Source: Malonomonas rubra DSM 5091 (GTDB lineage Bacteria > Desulfobacterota > Desulfuromonadia > Desulfuromonadales > Geopsychrobacteraceae). Taken from it: 64,000 nt of DNA. A program made the translations under genes and the position numbers. Shown here one piece after another: positions 16,669-24,333 of this stretch (the stretch's first letter is position 1; every line of letters starts with the position of its first letter). The notes under the pieces are model-generated. The model was not told where the DNA came from. It ran no database searches and saw only the letters and a list, made by a program, of their open reading frames with translations. The DNA lies in NCBI RefSeq assembly GCF_900142125.1, contig NZ_FQZT01000002.1, forward strand, positions 372,001-436,000, read 5' to 3'.

Positions 16669-16764
16669 GAAAACAGCTTGTCGGTGACAGGCAGCAACGA
16701 ATAAGCTAACCTGAGTTTGTGCGTTGCTCCCTGTTCCCTACAAATCCTTTAAAAGAGGTTTTCC

Positions 16765-18489
16765 GTGTATAAAGATTTAAATCGATTTGAGCAAATCCTG
16801 TTTGATATCTGCGCAATGGGGATGCTGTTATTCTATTCCTATGCCGCTGTTATTGCCCCGGCGGCGACCCAGTATCACCGTGGCATCTATGTCATCATCA
16901 CCTATGTATTGGTCTTTCTGACATATCGCTCAAAAAACGTACTCCTGCGAGTGCTTGATTACATTTTGATGATTACCTCGATCATCAGCCTGAGCTACTG
17001 GGTGGCCAATTTTGAGGCGATTAACTACCGAACTGGTGCCGAGACCGAGCTCGACACCTGGATGGCGGTTATCGGCGTCATAATCAGCGTTGAACTAGCC
17101 CGGCGGGTCGTCGGTAATGTTTTTGTTATTATCGGCGGGCTGATGCTTGCCTACGGCGTCTATGGAGCCCACGTCCCCGACCTGTTTGCCCATGCCGGAG
17201 CGACCTTTCCGGAACTCTGCATCGAGATATTCTATCGCAGTGACGGCATCTTCGGCATCATGGCCAACGTTCTCGCCACTTATATTCTCCTGTTCGTCCT
17301 GTTCGGCGCTTTTCTGGAGAAGTGCGGCGCTCAACGTTTTTTCATCGACTTTCCGCTTGCCGCGGTCGGTCACAAAATCGGTGGCCCTGGCAAGGTTGCG
17401 GTCGTTGCATCCGGCCTGTTCGGCTCGATTTCCGGCAGCGCTATCGCCAACACAGTTTCAACCGGTGCTTTTACGATTCCGATGATGAAAAAGGCTGGGT
17501 TTAAACCACACATCGCCGGTGGTATCGAGCCGGCAGCCTCAATCGGCGGGATGTTCATGCCACCAATCATGGGGGCCGGCGGTTTCATCATGGCCGAACT
17601 GACCGGTGAGCCATATTCGCGCATTATGCTGGTCGCTCTGTTCCCGGCCATCATGTATTTCTTCAGCGTTTTCGTCATGGTTCATTACGAGGCGAAAAAA
17701 GACAACATCGTTGGTGAGAAGTCTGAACACAGTGCCATGGAAATTCTCAAGGCAGAATGGTATTACACCCTACCGTTGGTCTCTATTACCATCTTCATGC
17801 TTTACGGCTATTCGCCGGGCTATTCTGCGATTCTCGGACTGGTCACCTGCATCATCGTTTCCTGGTTCCGCAAGGACACACGCATTGGCCCGAAGCGGTT
17901 CCTTGAGGCCGCCCGCGAGGGAGCGGAAAGCAGCCTGAAAATCGGCGCAACAGTCGGTGTCATCGGTATCATCATCGGCGTGTTGACCTACAGTGGACTG
18001 GTCTTAACCTTTGCTGACATTGTTATCCAGATGGCTGGTGGCTCGCTGATTCTGACCATTCTGCTGATCGCCCTGGCGTCTTTGGTTCTGGGAATGGGTG
18101 TGCCAGTCACAGCCGCTTACCTGATCACCGCGGTGGTCGCGGTTCCGGCGTTGACCCATTTGGGTGTCAATGAGTTGGCCGCACACATGATCGTTTACTG
18201 GTTGTCGCAAGACTCCAACATCACCCCGCCAGTCTGCATCGCGGCCTTTGCCGGGGCAACGATCGCCAAAGCGAATATGTGGAAGACCGCCTTTTCCGCA
18301 TTCAAGTTTGCCAAGTTCCTTTACCTTGGTCCGTTCCTGTTCGGCTACGTTCCCGGTTTCTCGCTGGATGGTTCAACCACGGATATCGTCAAGGCGTTCG
18401 CATTGATCATCATCGGCACCTATGCCTATTCCTGGTTTCTCAGTGGCATCTGGATTCAGAAGATTTTCCCGAAAAAGACTGCTGCATAA
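16765..18489 (+). CDS. TRAP transporter permease, fused DctQM (4TM/12TM) protein
   Basis: A 574-residue membrane protein joining the small (DctQ-like, about 15-110) and large (DctM-like) subunits of a TRAP transporter, using an ion gradient to import the ligand delivered by the TAXI protein. The large part contains the characteristic GLFGSISGSAIANTVSTGAFTIP segment (about 219-241), followed by MKKAGF and GGIEPAASIGGMFMPPIMGA, and later LGMGVPVTAAYLI. It starts with GTG after AGAGG. Fused 4TM/12TM permeases are the usual partner of TAXI receptors. It is followed by a strong bidirectional terminator. Confidence 0.94.
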   Translation: MYKDLNRFEQILFDICAMGMLLFYSYAAVIAPAATQYHRGIYVIITYVLVFLTYRSKNVLLRVLDYILMITSIISLSYWVANFEAINYRTGAETELDTWMAVIGVIISVELARRVVGNVFVIIGGLMLAYGVYGAHVPDLFAHAGATFPELCIEIFYRSDGIFGIMANVLATYILLFVLFGAFLEKCGAQRFFIDFPLAAVGHKIGGPGKVAVVASGLFGSISGSAIANTVSTGAFTIPMMKKAGFKPHIAGGIEPAASIGGMFMPPIMGAGGFIMAELTGEPYSRIMLVALFPAIMYFFSVFVMVHYEAKKDNIVGEKSEHSAMEILKAEWYYTLPLVSITIFMLYGYSPGYSAILGLVTCIIVSWFRKDTRIGPKRFLEAAREGAESSLKIGATVGVIGIIIGVLTYSGLVLTFADIVIQMAGGSLILTILLIALASLVLGMGVPVTAAYLITAVVAVPALTHLGVNELAAHMIVYWLSQDSNITPPVCIAAFAGATIAKANMWKTAFSAFKFAKFLYLGPFLFGYVPGFSLDGSTTDIVKAFALIIIGTYAYSWFLSGIWIQKIFPKKTAA

Positions 18490-18514
18490 ACCACATTCAG
18501 GACAACCAAACGAG

Positions 18515-18552
18515 AAAAGGCGGAAGTCATATCGACTTCCGCCTTTTATTTT
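18515..18552. terminator. Bidirectional terminator between TRAP permease and E2-like gene
   Basis: AAAAGGCGGAAGTC (18515-18528) pairs with GACTTCCGCCTTTT (18534-18547) over five bases, with T-rich flanks in both directions. It serves both convergent genes. Confidence 0.92.
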
Positions 18553-18574
18553 TCATCAAAGCTGTCTGCGTGCC

Positions 18575-19693
18575 TCAGCAGTGACAATCCCCCAGCAAGG
18601 TAATCGGCGCTTCCAGATAGCTTTTCAGCGTGTCGAGAAAATCAGCCGCATCGGCACCATCAAGGATGCGATGGTCGGCTGAAAGGGTCACCTTCATGAT
18701 CGGCGCAACGGCCGGTTCGCCCTGGTCATCGACAACGACTTCGCCTTTTACCGTACCGACCGCCAGCACGGCGGCTTGAGGCGGCGTCACCAGCGCACCG
18801 AAGGACTCGACCCCGAGCATCCCCATATTGGTAATAGTGAAGGTGCCCCCTTCCATTTCGTCTTTCTGCAGTTTGCCGCTACTGGCCTTATCGGCAAGGA
18901 TTCCAGCTTCTTCGCTCAGTTGTTTCAGATTCAGGTCTTCACAGTTGCGGATCACCGGATAGTAGAGACCATGCTCGGTAGCGACGGCCATCTGCAGATT
19001 GACATCTACCTGCTCAATCCCCTGCTCACCGTTCCAGAGACTGTTGACCCAGGGATGCTCCTGTAGAGCGTGAGCGGTGGCCGAGAGGACGAAATCGTTG
19101 ATCGAAACGCCGAGGTCTTTACGAAAGCGGATAACATCGGTCATATCGACGCTCATGGTGACGTAAAAATGCGGGATATTATTCCAGGATTCTTCCATCT
19201 TGCGGGCGATCAAGCGGCGAACCTTGACCGACTTGCCACTGCCGGCGGCAACAGCTTTACTGGTCAAATCACGCGATACGGCCACCGCGGGCGGAGTTCG
19301 TTCAGCATAAGCTCGCTCGACATCGGAGAGCAGAATTCGTCCACCGGGACCGCTGCCGTCGATCAATTCCAGCGAAATGCGTAACTCTTTAGCCAGCTTG
19401 CGCGCAGCCGGAGAGGCTGAGACCCGGGGCGGGACAGCGCTGATCGCCTCTTCCTGGTCGGGAATAAAATAGGCCAGCAGATCACCCATCGCGACAGATT
19501 GATTTTCCGCGACTAGTTGCTGACTCAAAACACCTGCGACGGTCGCTTCCAGCTCGATCACCACCGAACCCTCTTCAATTTCGGCCAGCACCTCCCCCCG
19601 CGCCACCTGCTCACCCTCGGCGACATGCCATTTTAACAATCGCCCCTCATTGACCTGCGCATTAATCTGCGGAACCCTGATTTCAATTGCCAT
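18575..19693 (-). CDS. E2-like 2-oxoacid dehydrogenase acyltransferase lacking the lipoyl lysine
   Basis: A 372-residue protein with the E2 layout: lipoyl-like domain (1-77), peripheral-subunit-binding domain (about 92-128, SPAARKLAKELRISLELIDGSG...) and catalytic domain (about 150-368). The active-site motif DHRILDG near the C-terminus is intact. In the lipoyl-like domain the expected DK(A/T) turn reads EEGSVV. Ser43 stands where the real E2 in this cluster (aceF) has Lys43, and no other Lys lies in the hairpin, so lipoylation looks impossible. It may use lipoyl arms of another E2 or have another acyl-transfer role. It lies 75 bases after fhs in the PDH gene run. The odd end LLGDCHC is noted. 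Confidence 0.85.
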   Translation of the reverse strand: MAIEIRVPQINAQVNEGRLLKWHVAEGEQVARGEVLAEIEEGSVVIELEATVAGVLSQQLVAENQSVAMGDLLAYFIPDQEEAISAVPPRVSASPAARKLAKELRISLELIDGSGPGGRILLSDVERAYAERTPPAVAVSRDLTSKAVAAGSGKSVKVRRLIARKMEESWNNIPHFYVTMSVDMTDVIRFRKDLGVSINDFVLSATAHALQEHPWVNSLWNGEQGIEQVDVNLQMAVATEHGLYYPVIRNCEDLNLKQLSEEAGILADKASSGKLQKDEMEGGTFTITNMGMLGVESFGALVTPPQAAVLAVGTVKGEVVVDDQGEPAVAPIMKVTLSADHRILDGADAADFLDTLKSYLEAPITLLGDCHC

Positions 19694-19768
19694 TTCAACT
19701 CCTTGCCAGTAGCATCATTAAGCAAGTCGAATGTAGCATATAAACACTTTCATTGGATATCGATTGTT

Positions 19769-21433
19769 TTAGTGCAACCCGTCAATAGAGCCATCCTCAC
19801 TCAGGCTCCAGTTTTCCGCCGCAGGATGTTTCGGCAACCCCGGCATACGCAGGATATCACCGGTCAATACCACCAGAAAACCGGCTCCGGAATTGATCTG
19901 GATACTACGAACGGTAACATCGAAATCGCGCGGTCGACCGATCAGTTTCGGATCATCAGAAAGGGAGCCGGGAGCTTTGGCGATGCAAACCGGCAAGTCT
20001 TCCAAATCGAGCACCTCGATCTGGCGCAGATCTTTTTCCGCCTGCTTGGTAAAGGCGACATCATGCGCACCATAGATTTCGCGACAAATCGTTCGGACTT
20101 TTTCCTCTACCGGCAAATCGAGTTCGTAAAGTGGCTTATAGGGTTCAGCAGAATCGGCAATTTGCTTTACCTGTTCAGCCAATGCGATAGCCCCCTCGCC
20201 ACCGCGGGCAAAATGATCGCTAAGAGCAAAAGGCACATCAAGCTCACGGCAACGTGCCTCAATCAAAGCGACTTCAGCGACCGGGTCACCTGAAAAGCTG
20301 TTAAGGGCAACCACCGGCTGCTTGTTAAACTTGAGAACGTTCTCGATATGCTTATCCAGATTAACCAACCCACGCCGCAGCGCCGACAGATCTTTCTCGC
20401 CAAGATGTTTCTTCTGCTGGCCGCCGTGTAACTTCAGTGCACGACAGGTGGTGACCAGCACAACAACCACTGGGTCGACACCACCGAGGCGACACTTGAT
20501 ATCGAAAAACTTCTCCGCGCCCAGGTCGAAACCGAAACCAGCCTCGGTGATCGCCCAATCAGCGCAGTGCAGTGCCGTGCGGGTGGCAATCAGGCTGTTA
20601 CAGCCGTGGGCGATATTGGCGAAGGGTCCACCATGCACCAACGCAGGCACACCCTCCAGCGTCTGAACCAGGTTCGGATGCAAGGCATCTCGCAGTAGTG
20701 CCAGCATGGCCCCCGTGACTTTTAGCTGTCCTGCATAAACCGGTTTTTCGTCGTAATCGAAAGCAACCAGAGTCTTGTCCAGACGTTGCTGTAAATCGGC
20801 CTGACTTTCCGCCAGACAAAGCATCGCCATCACTTCGGAAGCGGCAGTAATATCAAATCCACCCTCGCGCGGAATTCCCTGCAGTTTGCCGCCAAGGCCC
20901 AGCACGATATGCCGCAGGCTGCGATCGTTCATATCGCACACCCGCCTCCAGAGGACCCGGCGTGGATCGATGTTGAGTTTATTCCCCTGATAGATATGAT
21001 TATCGATCACCGCCGACAACAGGTTATTTGCGCTGGTGATGGCATGAAAATCGCCGGTGAAGTGAAGGTTGATACGGTCAGCCGGCAACAGCTGGCTGTA
21101 ACCGCCGCCGGTGGCGCCTCCTTTCATCCCCAAACAAGGGCCGAGAGATGGTTCCCGTAGCGCCAGACAGACAGATTCCCCCAGTCGAGATAGCGCCTGT
21201 CCCAAACCGATTGAGGTGGTGGTTTTCCCCTCCCCCGCGGCTGTCGGTGTGGTCGCCGAAATCAGAACCAGTCGTCCCTGTTTTCCCTTAGTTTTCAGCA
21301 AACGGCCACTGTTGACCTTGGCCATCTCACGGCCATAAGGCAACAGCAAATCATGAGATATCCCCAAACGGTCGGCTATTTTTCCGATCGACTGCGGGTG
21401 CGCCTGTCGCCTGATTTCAACATCACTCAACAT
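19769..21433 (-). CDS. fhs: Formate-tetrahydrofolate ligase
   Basis: Cytoplasmic ATP-dependent enzyme (554 residues, normal length) that joins formate and tetrahydrofolate into 10-formyl-THF, feeding purine synthesis or the methyl branch of acetyl-CoA metabolism. The ATP-binding loop TPTAAGEGKTTTSIGLGQAL lies near residues 61-80. Other family segments are REPSLGPCLGMKGGATGGGYSQ, HFTGDFHAI, VHGGPFANIAHGCNS and EAGFGFDLGAEKFFDIKCR. GGGGGGAG precedes the ATG. It lies 104 bases downstream of lpdA in the same direction, so co-transcription with PDH genes is possible. Confidence 0.97.
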   Translation of the reverse strand: MLSDVEIRRQAHPQSIGKIADRLGISHDLLLPYGREMAKVNSGRLLKTKGKQGRLVLISATTPTAAGEGKTTTSIGLGQALSRLGESVCLALREPSLGPCLGMKGGATGGGYSQLLPADRINLHFTGDFHAITSANNLLSAVIDNHIYQGNKLNIDPRRVLWRRVCDMNDRSLRHIVLGLGGKLQGIPREGGFDITAASEVMAMLCLAESQADLQQRLDKTLVAFDYDEKPVYAGQLKVTGAMLALLRDALHPNLVQTLEGVPALVHGGPFANIAHGCNSLIATRTALHCADWAITEAGFGFDLGAEKFFDIKCRLGGVDPVVVVLVTTCRALKLHGGQQKKHLGEKDLSALRRGLVNLDKHIENVLKFNKQPVVALNSFSGDPVAEVALIEARCRELDVPFALSDHFARGGEGAIALAEQVKQIADSAEPYKPLYELDLPVEEKVRTICREIYGAHDVAFTKQAEKDLRQIEVLDLEDLPVCIAKAPGSLSDDPKLIGRPRDFDVTVRSIQINSGAGFLVVLTGDILRMPGLPKHPAAENWSLSEDGSIDGLH

Positions 21434-21537
21434 ACTCCCCCCGGATTCTGGACCATTGCTACGAACGGTTTAAAAACAGCGTACAAAGAGCGATACCGCT
21501 TCGCGTAAAAAAGCCGTTCTTCTAACCTATCACAGTG

Positions 21538-22926
21538 TCAATCAAGCAGCTGAGCTGCATCGAAAAGCGTTTCTGACAACGTCGGATGAGGATGAATCGC
21601 TTTCGCCAGGTCTTCACCGACAGCCGCCAACTCCAGCGCCAGGACACCTTCTGCGATCAGTTCACCGGCACCCGGACCAGCCACCGCAACCCCAAGCAGT
21701 CGATCGTTTTCGGCATCGACAATCAGTTTGGTCATGCCATCCTCGCGGCCAAGGGTTAACGTGCGGCCATTTCCGCGCCATGGTAGCTTGGCTGTTTTTA
21801 TATTGATTTTCTGCTCGCGGGCAGCCGTTTCGGTTAAACCGCACCAAGCAATCTCGGGATCGGTGAAAACCACCGCCGGGATAGCGCGTGGTTCGAACAC
21901 CGCCTTTTTGCCTGCTGCGACTTCGGCGGCAACCGCCGCTTCTCCGTAAGCCTTATGCGCCAGCATCGGCTCGCCGGCAATGTCGCCGATAGCGAAAATC
22001 TGTTTTTCGGCGGTACGCTGCTGGCCATCGACAACGACGAAACCCTGCTCATTTATTTTGACGCTGGTGTTCTCCAAGCCCAGGTTTTCCGTGTTCGGGC
22101 GGCGACCGATGGCTATCAGCACCTGGTCGAATTTCCTGTTGCTGCGTTCTCCCTTTTTATCTTCCAACGTAACAGCCACGGTGTTTTTCTGTTCTTTGAG
22201 CTCGACCACTTTTGTACTCAGCATGATTTCACTGAACTTCTTATCGAGCCGGCGTTTGAGCTGCGAAACCAAGTCGCGATCGCAACCGGGCAGCAGTCCA
22301 CTGGTCATCTCCACCACGCTCACCTCGCTGCCCAACGCGGCATAGACCGAACCCAGCTCCAGGCCGATGTAACCGCCGCCAACCACCAGCAGGGATTTCG
22401 GTACCCGCGCCAACTCCAGGGCACCGGTAGAATCGAAGATGCGTTCGCCGGTCTGTACCCCCGGCAGCATGGTCGGACGCGAACCGGTAGCGATAATCGC
22501 CTGTTCGAAGGCAAGCTCTCCCTGCTCGCCGTCACTCGGTGTCACCTGCAGGGTCTGACCGTCTTTAAAGCGTGCTGTTCCGCGCACGTAAGTCACTTTG
22601 TTTTTCTCGACTTTGCCGCCAAGGCCACTGGTCAGTTTTTCGACCACTTCGTTTTTCCATTGCCGAACCCGATCCAGGTCGATATCCGGAGAATTGAAGC
22701 GAACCCCTATCTGAGCCGACTCCTCGGCTTCGTTGACCAGCTTGGCGACATGCAGAAGCGCCTTGGAAGGGATGCAGCCCCGGTGCAGGCAGACTCCACC
22801 GGGGTTTACCTCAGGATCGATCAGGGTGACCTGCAGACCAAGGGCAGCAGCGCGGAAGGCGGCGGCGTAACCACCGGGGCCGGCACCGATAACCGCGAGT
22901 TGCGTTTTTGCGGGGATATTCGACAT
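21538..22926 (-). CDS. lpdA: Dihydrolipoyl dehydrogenase (E3)
   Basis: The FAD-dependent E3 component (462 residues) that reoxidises dihydrolipoamide with NAD+. The FAD-binding GAGPGGYAAAFRAA is near residue 13. The redox-active pair is in GGVCLHRGCIPSKALL (two Cys five residues apart). The NAD-binding VVGGGYIGLELGSVYAALGSEV is near 180, and the C-terminal catalytic His-Glu is in AIHPHPTLSETLFDAAQ. It is the third gene of aceE - aceF - lpdA and probably serves this PDH complex. Confidence 0.96.
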   Translation of the reverse strand: MSNIPAKTQLAVIGAGPGGYAAAFRAAALGLQVTLIDPEVNPGGVCLHRGCIPSKALLHVAKLVNEAEESAQIGVRFNSPDIDLDRVRQWKNEVVEKLTSGLGGKVEKNKVTYVRGTARFKDGQTLQVTPSDGEQGELAFEQAIIATGSRPTMLPGVQTGERIFDSTGALELARVPKSLLVVGGGYIGLELGSVYAALGSEVSVVEMTSGLLPGCDRDLVSQLKRRLDKKFSEIMLSTKVVELKEQKNTVAVTLEDKKGERSNRKFDQVLIAIGRRPNTENLGLENTSVKINEQGFVVVDGQQRTAEKQIFAIGDIAGEPMLAHKAYGEAAVAAEVAAGKKAVFEPRAIPAVVFTDPEIAWCGLTETAAREQKINIKTAKLPWRGNGRTLTLGREDGMTKLIVDAENDRLLGVAVAGPGAGELIAEGVLALELAAVGEDLAKAIHPHPTLSETLFDAAQLLD

Positions 22927-22977
22927 GTGAAAACCTTTTCAGTGTTAAAAACGAAACAAGCAAACCGTCCTAAAGAC

Positions 22978-24306
22978 TCAGGACTTCATCGCCAGCTCAA
23001 TCGGCTGCTCCAGCGCCCTGCAGATCCAGCGCAGGAAGCGCGCCCCCTGCGCACCATCAATCACCCGGTGGTCGTAAGAGAGCGACAGAGGCATCACCAG
23101 TTGTGACTCAAACTCCTGCCCGCTCCAGACCGGCTCAACTTCCGCCCTGGAAACACCCAGAATCGCCACCTGTGGTGCGTAAACGATCGGGGTGAATGCG
23201 TTGCCACCGATACCGCCAAGGTTGCTGATGGTAAAGCTGCCGCCTTCCAATTCTTCGGGTAAGACCTTACGCTCGCGGGTACGCTCGGCCAGCTCGTTCA
23301 ACTCGACTGCCAACTGCTCGATCCCTTTACCTGCGGCATCCCGCAGAACCGGCACCAGCAAACCATTCGGGGTATCGACAGCAACACCGATGTGGACATA
23401 CTGCTTGAGGACCAGCTCTTTCTGGCCGAGATCGAGGCTGCTGTTGAACTGCGGGAAAGCTTTCAGAGCGGTGGCACAGACTTTGGCAAGAATTGCCGTC
23501 ATGGTGACCTTTTCGGCCTCTTTGACGCCACGGTTGTGCTCTTTACGATAAGTCTCCAAATCACCGATGACAGCCTTGTCGTACTGGGTCACCATCGGGA
23601 CCGTCGACCAGGCGTAGGCCATCGCATCGGCAGTGACCTCGCGCACCCGGCTCAGAGGTTCGCGACTGACCTCGCCCCACTTGCTGAAATCGGGCAGGGG
23701 CCGCTGGGCGTGCAGTCCGGCGAACTCACCGGCCGCCTGAACACCGCCCCCGGTCACCCGGCGCATGGTATCGCGCACAAACAGACGCACATCTTCACTG
23801 CTGATCCGTCCTCCGGGCCCGCTGCCCTGCACCTGGTAGATATCGACGCCCAGATCACGGGCCAGCCGCCGCACCGACGGCGCCGCAGGTGCTACCCGGT
23901 CATCGCGTCGCACCGGGCTTAAATCGAGAGACTCGGCAGGCTGACCAGCCTCCTGCTTCTCAGCCACCGGTTCTTCAGGCTCATCCTGCGGGATCGTTTC
24001 CTCCGGTTCCTCCTGTACTGCCGGCTCTTCCGGCTGGACTGTATCCTCACCGGCAGCAGCTGATTCATCTTGCGTATCCAACAGGATAATAGTCGCGTCG
24101 ACCTTCGCCTGATCCCCTTCTGCAACCAGGATCTCCTTGACCACTCCGGCAACCGGCGAAGGGATCGCAACCACTGCCTTGTCGGTTTCAAGTTCCAGCA
24201 GGGTCTGGTCGTATTCAACCTGGTCGCCAACTGCGACACTGACAGCGATGACTGTCCCCTCCGTCACCCCTTCAGCAACCTCAGGTACTTTGATTTCGTA
24301 ATCCAT
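22978..24306 (-). CDS. aceF: Pyruvate dehydrogenase E2, dihydrolipoyllysine acetyltransferase
   Basis: E2 core of the pyruvate dehydrogenase complex (442 residues). One lipoyl domain (1-75) carries the modified lysine in LELETDKAVVAIPSPVAGVV (Lys43). A Glu/Pro/Gln-rich linker (about 80-125) follows, then the subunit-binding domain (SVRRLARDLGVDIYQVQGSG, about 144-180) and the catalytic domain with SYDHRVIDGAQGARFL at the C-terminus. Having a single lipoyl domain is shorter than the three of E. coli AceF. It lies 27 bases after aceE and 51 before lpdA. Confidence 0.96.
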   Translation of the reverse strand: MDYEIKVPEVAEGVTEGTVIAVSVAVGDQVEYDQTLLELETDKAVVAIPSPVAGVVKEILVAEGDQAKVDATIILLDTQDESAAAGEDTVQPEEPAVQEEPEETIPQDEPEEPVAEKQEAGQPAESLDLSPVRRDDRVAPAAPSVRRLARDLGVDIYQVQGSGPGGRISSEDVRLFVRDTMRRVTGGGVQAAGEFAGLHAQRPLPDFSKWGEVSREPLSRVREVTADAMAYAWSTVPMVTQYDKAVIGDLETYRKEHNRGVKEAEKVTMTAILAKVCATALKAFPQFNSSLDLGQKELVLKQYVHIGVAVDTPNGLLVPVLRDAAGKGIEQLAVELNELAERTRERKVLPEELEGGSFTISNLGGIGGNAFTPIVYAPQVAILGVSRAEVEPVWSGQEFESQLVMPLSLSYDHRVIDGAQGARFLRWICRALEQPIELAMKS

Positions 24307-24333
24307 GACAGGTCCTTTTACTCAACAAAAATG

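Noticed and set aside
21955-23106. Long plus-strand open frame of 383 codons
   Set aside because: It lies opposite lpdA and the aceF end, has no recognisable family and no ribosome site; it is an antisense shadow of genes with clear homology.
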